Positions 57,402 through 64,000 of a stretch of DNA of 64,000 bases are shown piece after piece. The stretch comes from Siphonobacter sp048595215 (GTDB lineage: Bacteria; Bacteroidota; Bacteroidia; Cytophagales; Spirosomataceae): contig NZ_JBMDWJ010000320.1 of the NCBI RefSeq assembly GCF_048595215.1, positions 1-64,000 of the forward strand, given 5' to 3'. How positions within the stretch are numbered: position 1 is the stretch's first letter; the number at the start of each line of letters is the position of its first letter. The notes below the pieces were generated by a model. It was given only the letters and a program-made list of their open reading frames with translations, was not told the DNA's origin and made no database searches. A program made the translations under genes and the position numbers.

Positions 57402-58205
57402 ATGGTTGCTTTTCCCAACGCCAAAATTAACCTTGGCTTATACATTACCGAAAAACGCTCGGACGGGTACCACAACCTGGAGTCCGTGTTTGTACCCGTA
57501 GGTTGGAGTGACGTACTCGAAATCCTTCCCGCTTCTGAAACGAGCTTTCGAAGTACGGGTTTGCCGATTCCGGGTGAAGCCTCAACCAACCTGTGTTTGC
57601 GGGCCTATGAACAGCTACGAAAGGATTTCGATCTATCCCCCGTACGAATCCACCTGCATAAAGTAGTACCCATCGGGGCTGGACTTGGTGGCGGCTCTTC
57701 CGACGCTGCGTTTACGCTGAAAGTACTTAATACGCTTTTTGATCTGAAGCTCAGTACGGAAGCTCTCGAAGCGTACGCTCGTCCGCTGGGCAGCGATTGT
57801 GCCTTCTTCATTCGGAACGAAGCAAAATTCTGCGTTGGAAAAGGCGATGAGTTTTCAGAAATCATGCTTAATTTAGCTGGAAAGTCGATTCTATTGGTTT
57901 ACCCAGACCTCCATAGTTCAACTGCCGAAGCGTACGCGGGCATTCGTCCACGGCCGGCTCCGGCTCAATGGACGCAGGTAGTACAACAACCCCTTCATAC
58001 CTGGCAAGCATCCATAACGAATGATTTTGAGCAGTCGTTATTTCCCAAGTATCCCCAACTCGCTCAAATCAAACGCCAGCTTTACGAAGCCGGGGCGGCT
58101 TATGCCAGTATGTCGGGATCGGGTTCAACCGTGTACGGGATTTTTGAAGGAGAAGTACCAGAGGCTCTGTTTCCACAGCTTACCACTTGGCAGGGAAAAT
58201 TATAA
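57402..58205 (+). CDS. ispE: 4-diphosphocytidyl-2-C-methyl-D-erythritol kinase
   Basis: The protein is 267 residues. PNAKINLGLYITEKRSDGYH (5-24) carries the IspE N-terminal motif, and the GHMP ATP loop is PIGAGLGGGSSDAAF (~90-104). The C-terminal motif is SMSGSGSTVYGIF (~242-254). IspE phosphorylates CDP-methylerythritol in the MEP pathway for isoprenoid precursors. It starts 22 bases after the small lipoprotein gene with no terminator between, so it may be read from the cassette transcript as well as from an unseen promoter. Confidence 0.96.
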   Translation: MVAFPNAKINLGLYITEKRSDGYHNLESVFVPVGWSDVLEILPASETSFRSTGLPIPGEASTNLCLRAYEQLRKDFDLSPVRIHLHKVVPIGAGLGGGSSDAAFTLKVLNTLFDLKLSTEALEAYARPLGSDCAFFIRNEAKFCVGKGDEFSEIMLNLAGKSILLVYPDLHSSTAEAYAGIRPRPAPAQWTQVVQQPLHTWQASITNDFEQSLFPKYPQLAQIKRQLYEAGAAYASMSGSGSTVYGIFEGEVPEALFPQLTTWQGKL

Positions 58206-58260
58206 GTGAGTCAACGGTTTTTAGTTGCACATCGGCAGTTTTGTTACCGCCATTTCTTAC

Positions 58261-58914
58261 ATGCCCATGAGAGACCAACGCAAACAGCTAAAAGCCGGGG
58301 CCCGAAAACGTCCATCTGAATCTATGACCTGGCTTAGTAAACGCCGCGAGCCTTTTGGATTTATGTTACGCCTGGCTATGCTGGGGAGTGTGCTAATCTT
58401 TGTTTTTGTTCTGCTGGCTTACATGCTACGGCGGCACGGCGATAGCGATTGGGATAATGTCACCCTGCCCCGTATTTTCTGGCTTTCAACCGCGGTTATT
58501 CTTCTCAGTAGTGTGAGTCTTCATTCGGCTAAAACCGCGTTTAGAAAAGAACACTTTCTGAATTACCGAATCATGCTCGGGCTGACGCTGGCCCTGGGCA
58601 TTACCTTTGTCGTACTGCAGATCATTGGATGGAACGAAATGCTGCACCGGGGCATCTCCATGCAGCAGAGTCCAGCAGGGGCTTTTATCTATATGATTTC
58701 CGGCCTACACGTGCTGCACATTCTGGGTGGACTCTTCTTTCTGGCCCGTAGTTTCTGGGAAGCCCTTCGGAATCATAAATACCTGGATGCGTACGTCTAC
58801 AGCGTCAATCCGCCCAACCAGCTCAAGCTAAATCTAATGACCCTGTACTGGCATTTTGTCGATATCCTCTGGATTCTGCTCTTTGCCTTCATGGTGTATA
58901 ACCATCGGCGATAG
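58261..58914 (+). CDS. Haem-copper oxidase subunit III-like membrane protein
   Basis: The protein is 217 residues from the ATG at 58261; a TTG at 58225 would add 12 residues. It has five membrane spans and the subunit III features: GRISM-like MLHRGISMQQSPAGAFIYMI (~121-140), SGLHVLHILGGLFFLARSFW (~141-160) and LYWHFVDILWILLFAFMVY (~194-212) with the conserved His, Asp and Trp. It should support a cytochrome c or quinol oxidase. No other oxidase subunit is adjacent, and the N-terminus is short and basic, so it may be a stand-alone paralogue. Confidence 0.85.
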   Translation: MPMRDQRKQLKAGARKRPSESMTWLSKRREPFGFMLRLAMLGSVLIFVFVLLAYMLRRHGDSDWDNVTLPRIFWLSTAVILLSSVSLHSAKTAFRKEHFLNYRIMLGLTLALGITFVVLQIIGWNEMLHRGISMQQSPAGAFIYMISGLHVLHILGGLFFLARSFWEALRNHKYLDAYVYSVNPPNQLKLNLMTLYWHFVDILWILLFAFMVYNHRR

Positions 58915-58928
58915 CGATCATGCCAAAA

Positions 58929-59429
58929 TCAGGAGCGGCGGAGACTGTAGAGGTGTTCGTCAACCACTACCTGATTTTTAATCATGGCCTGTTTTAAAAC
59001 CGCTTCTTTCTCAAAACCCACTTTCTCCAGTACCCGCATTGAGGTTGTATTAAACGCAAAAACGCCCGCCCATAAGCGGTGTACCTCTGGGAACGTCTGC
59101 CAGATCTGCTGTACCCATAAGTCAAGAGCCGTCGTCATGATGCCTTTCCCCCAGAAAGGCTCGCCCAACCAATACCCAATTTCTGCACTTACCCGGTGAA
59201 TATCCGTTCCCGGAATCAGTCCTACGCAACCGGCAAAACAATTATCGACTGTAATGGCGGCATTTAGCGTCGGCTGACTGCGGCCATAGTCAATCCATGC
59301 CCGAGCGTGATCAAGGGTATACGGATGCGGAAAAATATCTCGAACATTATCATAAATCGCACGGTTATTAGCTAGGAATGCCAAAGCTATTTCGTCTTCG
59401 GGTATAAGCGTTCGAATGTGAATGTTCAT
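58929..59429 (-). CDS. GNAT family N-acetyltransferase (RimJ/RimL type)
   Basis: The protein is 166 residues, full length for the family. AEIGYWLGEPFWGKGIMTTA (~82-101) contains the acetyl-CoA loop in the RimJ-type form, followed by LWAGVFAFNTTSMRVLEKVG (~119-138), the standard motif B region. It would acetylate an amino group of a protein, amino acid or drug; the substrate is unknown. It stands alone, facing the oxidase-like gene. Confidence 0.9.
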   Translation of the reverse strand: MNIHIRTLIPEDEIALAFLANNRAIYDNVRDIFPHPYTLDHARAWIDYGRSQPTLNAAITVDNCFAGCVGLIPGTDIHRVSAEIGYWLGEPFWGKGIMTTALDLWVQQIWQTFPEVHRLWAGVFAFNTTSMRVLEKVGFEKEAVLKQAMIKNQVVVDEHLYSLRRS

Positions 59430-59538
59430 AAAAGACCAGGGTGAAATGCCACCGTAAAAATGAAGTAAAAGAATGATTTTTTACTTCATTTCCAAAGAAT
59501 AAGCCCGTGACCGATCTTTTTACAATCCTATCGTTTTT

Positions 59539-60618
59539 ATGAGTGATTTACGCTTGTTTACGCCCCTGTCCCTGGGAGATTTACGCCTGAATAATCGCAT
59601 CGTTATGGCTCCCATGACGCGGAACCGGGCCAGTGTCGACCATATTCCTACCGAACATATGGCTCTGTACTACGCTCAGCGGGCGTCGGCGGGACTGATT
59701 ATTACGGAAGGAACCAGTCCTTCCATCAACGGGGAAGGCTATGCCCGTATCCCCGGAATCTGGAACGAAGAGCAGATTTTAGGCTGGCGAAAAGTGACGG
59801 AAGCTGTACACGATCGCGGCGGGAAAATCTTCGTACAGCTCATGCATACCGGACGTATTTCGCATCGCCTGAATATGCACGAAGGAGCCTTAATTGTTGC
59901 TCCCTCGGAGGTAAGGGCTAAGGGTAATATGCGTACGGATCAGGAAGGGGGGCAAGCCCATCCCGTACCCTACGCCATGACCGAAGGCGAAGTGCACGAT
60001 GCCGTCCTGGAATTTGTACAGGCGGCTACCAATGCCATTACTGCCGGTTTTGACGGCGTTGAACTACACGCAGCCAATGGGTATCTGATCGAACAGTTCA
60101 TTCGTCCCACGACCAACCAACGGACGGATGCTTACGGTGGAACCACCGAAAAATACGCTCATTTTGCTTTGGAAGTAGCCCGGCAGGTAGCAGAAGCCAT
60201 CGGAAAAGATCGTGTGGGCATTCGTTTGTCGCCGTACGGTGAAATGAACGATATGCCCTATCAGCCGGAATTCGATGAAATTTATCGGTATTTGGCTGAT
60301 CAGCTGGGCGAGTATGTCACGTACATTCACCTCATCAATGCAAGCGAAGGAGAAGGTTACACCGCCCTCCGGCAGTATGTGCGGCAGGTCTTTCCGGGTA
60401 TACTGATTCTGAATCGGAGTTATACAAAGGAGCGGGCGGAAGAAGACCTGCAAAACGGAGCGGCGGATTTGATTTCATTTGGAACCCCATTTATTGCGAA
60501 TCCGGATTTACCCGAGCGTTTTGAACAGGAAGCTCCGCTAGCGGAAGGCGATCCCAGTACCTTCTATTCGCCCGGTGAAAAAGGGTACACCGACTATCCG
60601 AAACTGGATGAAGAATAG
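59539..60618 (+). CDS. Old yellow enzyme family alkene reductase
   Basis: The protein is 359 residues, the length of NemA/XenB. It begins LFTPLSLGDLRLNNRIVMAP (6-25) with MTRNRA. It has the substrate-anchoring His-x-x-Asn in ELHAANGYLIEQFI (~174-187), RPTTNQRTDAYGG and the FMN-binding end DLISFGTPFIANPDLPERF (~314-332). It reduces activated C=C bonds of enones or nitro compounds with FMN and NADPH. It is monocistronic. Confidence 0.94.
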   Translation: MSDLRLFTPLSLGDLRLNNRIVMAPMTRNRASVDHIPTEHMALYYAQRASAGLIITEGTSPSINGEGYARIPGIWNEEQILGWRKVTEAVHDRGGKIFVQLMHTGRISHRLNMHEGALIVAPSEVRAKGNMRTDQEGGQAHPVPYAMTEGEVHDAVLEFVQAATNAITAGFDGVELHAANGYLIEQFIRPTTNQRTDAYGGTTEKYAHFALEVARQVAEAIGKDRVGIRLSPYGEMNDMPYQPEFDEIYRYLADQLGEYVTYIHLINASEGEGYTALRQYVRQVFPGILILNRSYTKERAEEDLQNGAADLISFGTPFIANPDLPERFEQEAPLAEGDPSTFYSPGEKGYTDYPKLDEE

Positions 60619-60648
60619 CGTAACGCCCTTCGTCGTAAGCAATGCTAT

Positions 60649-60685
60649 AAAAAGCCCCGAACCTTTTGAGTGTTCGGGGCTTTTT
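60649..60685. terminator. Bidirectional terminator between OYE and Gfo/Idh genes
   Basis: A 14-bp stem aaaaagccccgaac/gttcggggcttttt (60649-60662 with 60672-60685) lies between convergent genes, six bases before the Gfo/Idh stop. Confidence 0.85.
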
Positions 60686-60690
60686 CTTGA

Positions 60691-61809
60691 CTATTGGGCC
60701 ATCTGACTGGCCTGATACGCTAATTCGAGGGAACGTAAGCCGTTTTCTTCCGTACTTTTTCGCTTGGTAACGCGACCCCGTAGATAGTCCGATTGCTCGG
60801 TGAAGAAATCCCGGAGCAAATCCCCGTAGAGGTGTTGCTTGTTGGTTTCATCCCCGAAATGAAGCTCTATTTTCTGGAACGCTTCAATGTCTTTATGTCG
60901 ACCCCGCTGTTGCCGATCCGGGCCGCCGTACGAGGCTGAAATATCCAGTCGGGCTCCCGGGAAAATGTCGAGTAGCTGCTGGGTTTGTTCTTCGTTGACA
61001 ATGCCCCGCAACGTCAGTCGGGTAGGTACCCATTCTTCAAGCGTAATGTCTCCGTGCTCAAATACGATTCGTAATTCCTGACGGTCCAAGCGGCCCGGCT
61101 GCGTGAAGCCGTGGTAAAAATTAACGAGTATGTCGTTTTCGTATTTCACAATCGCCTGTACCTGTTCTTCAATACCGCTTTCGGGCCGTAAGACCCGTTG
61201 GGCGGCCACGACCGTTCCGGCTCCCAGCCAGTATTCGAACAAATCGAAAAAGTGAACGGCGTGTTCGATAAAAATACCGCCACTAATCTCTCGATTCCAG
61301 AACCAGTGGGTAGGAGCCAAACCTTCATCGCTGGCGTAGTTTTCAAAAAAGCCGTGAATGGGTTTTCCCAGTAAATTACGCTTAATGATCTGTTGAACCC
61401 GGCCAATCATGGGGTTGTACCGCTGCATCAGATTGGTAATAATGACCAGACCCCGTTCTTTGGCGAGTGCCAGCATTTCGCGTCCCTGGTCGGGGGTAAT
61501 TGCTAGCGGTTTTTCACAAATGACGTGCTTGCCGTTTCGCAGACAAAGCATGGCCTGTTCGTAGTGCAGGGAAGGAGGCGTGGCCAGATAGATGACATCT
61601 ACATCCGTACGGGTTGCTAATTCTTCGGGTGTTTCCAGCAAATCGGCTTTGAACCGGCGAGCGGCTTGCTTCGCTTGTTCGCGAAAGGTTCCGGCAATAG
61701 CAATGAGTTGAGTATCAGAAACCTGTAGGAAGTGTTGGGTAGCAAATAGCCCAAACCCGCCCATGCCAATAACGCCGAGGCGGAGAGTTTCGTAGGGAAG
61801 CGATTGCAT
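60691..61809 (-). CDS. Gfo/Idh/MocA family oxidoreductase
   Basis: The protein is 372 residues. The N-terminal Rossmann motif is GVIGMGGFGLFATQHFL (13-29), and VIYLATPPSLHYEQAM (~73-88) leads to the EKP motif in HVICEKPLAITPDQG (~95-109). The C-terminal alpha/beta domain has GGIFIEHAVHFFDLFEYWLG (~182-201), with the His/Asp active-site region. These enzymes oxidise or reduce sugars, inositols or their derivatives with NAD(P); the substrate is unknown. The DUF952 gene ends 45 bases upstream on the same strand. Confidence 0.92.
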   Translation of the reverse strand: MQSLPYETLRLGVIGMGGFGLFATQHFLQVSDTQLIAIAGTFREQAKQAARRFKADLLETPEELATRTDVDVIYLATPPSLHYEQAMLCLRNGKHVICEKPLAITPDQGREMLALAKERGLVIITNLMQRYNPMIGRVQQIIKRNLLGKPIHGFFENYASDEGLAPTHWFWNREISGGIFIEHAVHFFDLFEYWLGAGTVVAAQRVLRPESGIEEQVQAIVKYENDILVNFYHGFTQPGRLDRQELRIVFEHGDITLEEWVPTRLTLRGIVNEEQTQQLLDIFPGARLDISASYGGPDRQQRGRHKDIEAFQKIELHFGDETNKQHLYGDLLRDFFTEQSDYLRGRVTKRKSTEENGLRSLELAYQASQMAQ

Positions 61810-61854
61810 TGACTGGAAGGTTGTTTCAGTCTTAATCCCAAAAAACCTGTACCG

Positions 61855-62154
61855 CTAAACCTCTGGCAAGGTCTCAATCTGTACAATCGCATCCCGGTTG
61901 AGGGGACCGTACAGATGAGGGAAGAGTTCGCCCCCGGTAGAGGCTTCGTAGCGTAAGGGGGCTGAAAACCGGGTTTCGTCCAGGTGTAATAGCAGTAAAG
62001 GTCGTACACCCGCGTAATAGCGTTCGAGTACACCCGCTACCTGTTCCTGCGTACTCAGGTGAATAAACCCTTCTTCCGCAAAGGTTTCGGGGGTGTAGGG
62101 AGTGGCTTCCTCCAGAGCTGACCAATAGGCTGGCTGAACAACGTGATATAACAT
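61855..62154 (-). CDS. DUF952 domain-containing protein
   Basis: The protein is 99 residues, the full length of the family. It opens LYHVVQPAYWSALEEATPYT (2-21) and carries the GFIHLSTQEQVAGVLERYY segment (~31-49) and the ELFPHLYGPLNRDAIV end (~76-91). DUF952 proteins have a small beta fold resembling ADP-ribosyltransferase-like folds; their activity is unknown. It precedes the Gfo/Idh/MocA gene on the same strand, with a 45-base gap. Confidence 0.92.
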   Translation of the reverse strand: MLYHVVQPAYWSALEEATPYTPETFAEEGFIHLSTQEQVAGVLERYYAGVRPLLLLHLDETRFSAPLRYEASTGGELFPHLYGPLNRDAIVQIETLPEV

Positions 62155-62396
62155 AAGCAGTAAAGATGTAAGGCTGGATACCGAAAGAGGTACGAAACCA
62201 GCCGATTGTATAAAGTTTTATTTTTTGACGGATGACGTATAGTGTGGCATGGTATTCCTAAGTTTTTATATAACTATTCATTAATTATTATATAATCTGG
62301 AATGCCTGCTTGACGTCTTAAGTAGTTTTTAATGATTCGTTAAGCTCAGCCTAAGGCTTCATGCCTACGTTTGTTCAGCACCAAACCAGTTAGACC

Positions 62397-62558
62397 ATGA
62401 TAGTAGAACCCATTCATGTATTAGCCTGGTCAAGGCTCCGCCGTCGCAAATTACGTCATCTTCGCTTGTTACCGAATTTCGAAAATGCTCCTTTGCTCGG
62501 CATTGGTACCTTAGTCGCCGGAATTGCTTACCTGCTTATTATGGGAGGAATCGCTTAG
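62397..62558 (+). CDS. Small membrane protein, 53 residues
   Basis: An ATG-to-TAG frame of 54 codons encodes a basic N-terminal half (SRLRRRKLRHLRLL) followed by one clean membrane span (PLLGIGTLVAGIAYLLIMGG, ~33-52). A basic segment before a single hydrophobic helix is a normal inside-positive topology. It is not similar to any family I know and could be spurious, but codon use resembles the neighbours. It is the only frame of note between DUF952 and the trehalose synthase; 62559-62825 holds nothing recognisable. Confidence 0.4.
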   Translation: MIVEPIHVLAWSRLRRRKLRHLRLLPNFENAPLLGIGTLVAGIAYLLIMGGIA

Positions 62559-62846
62559 CGGCTTCCTTCTTTTGCTTCCTATTGGGTCCGAACTAGACGA
62601 TTTTTTTCATCGGAAGGACACTTTTACTTTTTGAAACGAGCCGTTGCGTTCGCGGTTCTCTTCCCCTTTTTAAATGCGTATACCTGTTTTTCTAAACGGT
62701 TAAGCATGCATTCCTCGGGGAGACTGTCGTCGCTCAATGTCTGGAAAAACTGGAAGTCTATTCCTCGTTTTTCCCCAGCCCAGCCGTTTCTTCACTCCTA
62801 GGGCGGGTTTTTGTAAGGAATGCCTATGAATCTGCCACCGAACTCT

Positions 62847-64000
62847 ATGAAACGACTTTTCATAATTTCCAATCGATTACCTATTCAGTTAGTACGGCAG
62901 GAATCAACCGTACAATTGCTGGAAAGTGCGGGGGGCTTGGCTACCGCACTAAAAAGCTATATACAAGCTCAGGACCGTTCTTCCTTTGAACCCGAAGAAG
63001 TAGTATGGGTGGGCAACGCTGATTTTAGTCGCGAGCTTTGGGAAGAATTTCAACAAAGCAAACGTTCGACTGGAACGTTTAAAATTGAGCCACTTTGGCT
63101 CGATGATGATGTAAATGATGGTTTTTACAACGGTCTTTCCAATTCAACCATCTGGCCACTGTTCCATTATTTTCCATCATTCGCCGAATTCAAAGAACCC
63201 AATTGGCAAGCGTATCAACAGGCAAATACCGTGTTTGCGGATCGCCTAGCCGAATTATATCAACCCGATGATGTCTTATGGGTACAGGATTACCACTTGA
63301 TGTTATTACCGGCCATGCTACGGGAGCGTTGCCCGGAAGCAACTATCGGTTTCTTCCTGCACATTCCTTTTCCATCGTTTGAGGTTTATCGCATGTTGCC
63401 CAACCGCTGGCGGGAAGGATTATTACAAGGAATGCTGGGAGCCGACCTTATTGGGTTCCATACCAACGATTACGTACAGCATTTCGAGAAATCAGTTCAA
63501 CGTCTCTTAGGCATTGAAAGCAAACTACGTTTTGTGCAGATTCCCAACCGCCCGGTACGCGTCGATCTCTTCCCCATTAGTATTGACTACGATCGGTTCA
63601 ACTCCTCTTATCGTCTGCCCGGAGTTGTTGCCGAGCGGGAAGCCATTCATCAGCAGTTACAGGGAAACAAACTTCTCTTTTCGGTGGATCGACTCGACTA
63701 TACGAAAGGCGTTTTGAACCGCTTACAGGGATACGAGAAATTCCTGGAAAACCACCCGGAGTGGCACGGTAAGATCAACTTTGTCATGGTCGTAGTCCCC
63801 TCCCGTAGCGAAATCACTTCGTACGGGGAACGGAAGCAGATGATCGAAGAAAACATCGGTCGCATCAACGGACGTTTTGCTACGGTTAGTTGGCAACCGC
63901 TGGTTTACCAGTATCGTAGTCTTTCCTTTGAACAACTCTGTGCATACTATACGGCCTGCGATGTGGCATTAATCACCCCAATTCGGGATGGTATGAATCT
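62847..64000 (+). CDS. otsA: Trehalose-6-phosphate synthase, N-terminal part
   Basis: An open frame from the ATG at 62847 (an in-frame ATG at 62826 is also possible) runs off the end of the window with ~384 residues. GT20 motifs are in order: LFIISNRLPIQL (3-14), SAGGLATAL (~28-36), LWVQDYHLMLLPAMLRE (~145-161), FFLHIPFPSFEVYRMLP (~168-184), FSVDRLDYTKGVLNRLQGYE (~272-291) and ALITPIRDGMN at the edge. It joins UDP-glucose and glucose-6-phosphate. In Bacteroidota it is often fused to a trehalose-phosphatase domain, which would lie beyond 64000. Confidence 0.92.
   Translation, partial: MKRLFIISNRLPIQLVRQESTVQLLESAGGLATALKSYIQAQDRSSFEPEEVVWVGNADFSRELWEEFQQSKRSTGTFKIEPLWLDDDVNDGFYNGLSNSTIWPLFHYFPSFAEFKEPNWQAYQQANTVFADRLAELYQPDDVLWVQDYHLMLLPAMLRERCPEATIGFFLHIPFPSFEVYRMLPNRWREGLLQGMLGADLIGFHTNDYVQHFEKSVQRLLGIESKLRFVQIPNRPVRVDLFPISIDYDRFNSSYRLPGVVAEREAIHQQLQGNKLLFSVDRLDYTKGVLNRLQGYEKFLENHPEWHGKINFVMVVVPSRSEITSYGERKQMIEENIGRINGRFATVSWQPLVYQYRSLSFEQLCAYYTACDVALITPIRDGMN

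Noticed and set aside
1..64000. CRISPR arrays, rRNA genes, prophage genes
   Set aside because: No regularly spaced repeats, rRNA sequence, integrase, terminase or phage structural genes were recognised.

Overview
The window reads as a chromosomal segment of a Bacteroidota bacterium, most likely order Cytophagales (Spirosoma/Siphonobacter-like; the genus is a guess). The evidence is SusC/SusD proteins, SusR-like and MraY/ferritin/IspE sequences of Bacteroidota type, promoters of the form TTG-(19-21)-TAnnTTTG, very few Shine-Dalgarno sequences, and Lys/Arg-starting signal peptides with Bacteroidota-style lipoboxes. Base composition looks even throughout, near 50% GC outside intergenic DNA. I see no rRNA, no complete tRNA, no CRISPR array and no transposase.

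Layout. 0-8.6 kb: start of prmA, a DUF2141 gene, a candidate small RNA, a low-complexity lipoprotein, a TetR/SDR pair, phosphosulfolactate synthase, a DedA protein, aroE and ribD, then a zinc/Fur-type controlled MerC-like plus His-rich lipoprotein pair. 8.7-20 kb: mutS, an MBL hydrolase, a GDPD lipoprotein, 2-oxoglutarate dehydrogenase E1/E2 and a carotenoid desaturase. 20-26 kb: a membrane dipeptidase and a PaoABC-like periplasmic molybdoenzyme. 26-40 kb: an M28 peptidase and a polysaccharide utilisation locus (SusC, SusD, GH144-like glucanase, GH3 beta-glucosidase) with a divergent membrane-bound SusR-like regulator; the target is inferred to be a beta-1,2-glucan. 40-46 kb: mraY and an iron module (ferritin, a small conserved gene, a Fur-box promoter with a candidate small RNA, a TonB siderophore receptor). 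46.3-57.4 kb: an eight-gene same-strand cassette that I cannot match to any named system. 57.4-64 kb: ispE, a haem-copper oxidase subunit III-like gene, GNAT, an old yellow enzyme, a Gfo/Idh/MocA oxidoreductase, DUF952, a 53-residue membrane protein and the start of a trehalose-6-phosphate synthase.

The cassette at 46.3-57.4 kb is the main candidate for an undescribed system. It encodes a von Willebrand A-like lipoprotein, a three-pass membrane protein, a tubulin/FtsZ-fold protein, a 1187-residue Hsp70/actin-fold protein, a one-pass coiled-coil protein, a MotA/TolQ-like channel subunit with a long coiled-coil tail (the ZorA layout), a MotB/OmpA-like partner that keeps the proton-carrying Asp (the ZorB layout), and a 41-residue lipoprotein overlapping it. 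It pairs an ion-driven stator with both an actin-fold and a tubulin-fold NTPase. The known Zorya effectors ZorC, ZorD and ZorE are absent. Large hairpins sit in the intercistronic gaps.

Two RNA or DNA-structure findings stand out. First, a Fur-box promoter at 42.74 kb drives a candidate ~105-nt terminator-ended RNA. Its single-stranded 13-nt stretch can pair (one G-U) with the loop of a hairpin in the ferritin 5' leader, a RyhB-like arrangement. Second, two diverged copies of a 370-435-base intergenic element (25.5 and 30.5 kb) keep several loop sequences while the helices closing those loops have changed on both sides. That is compensatory change, and it points to selected structure.
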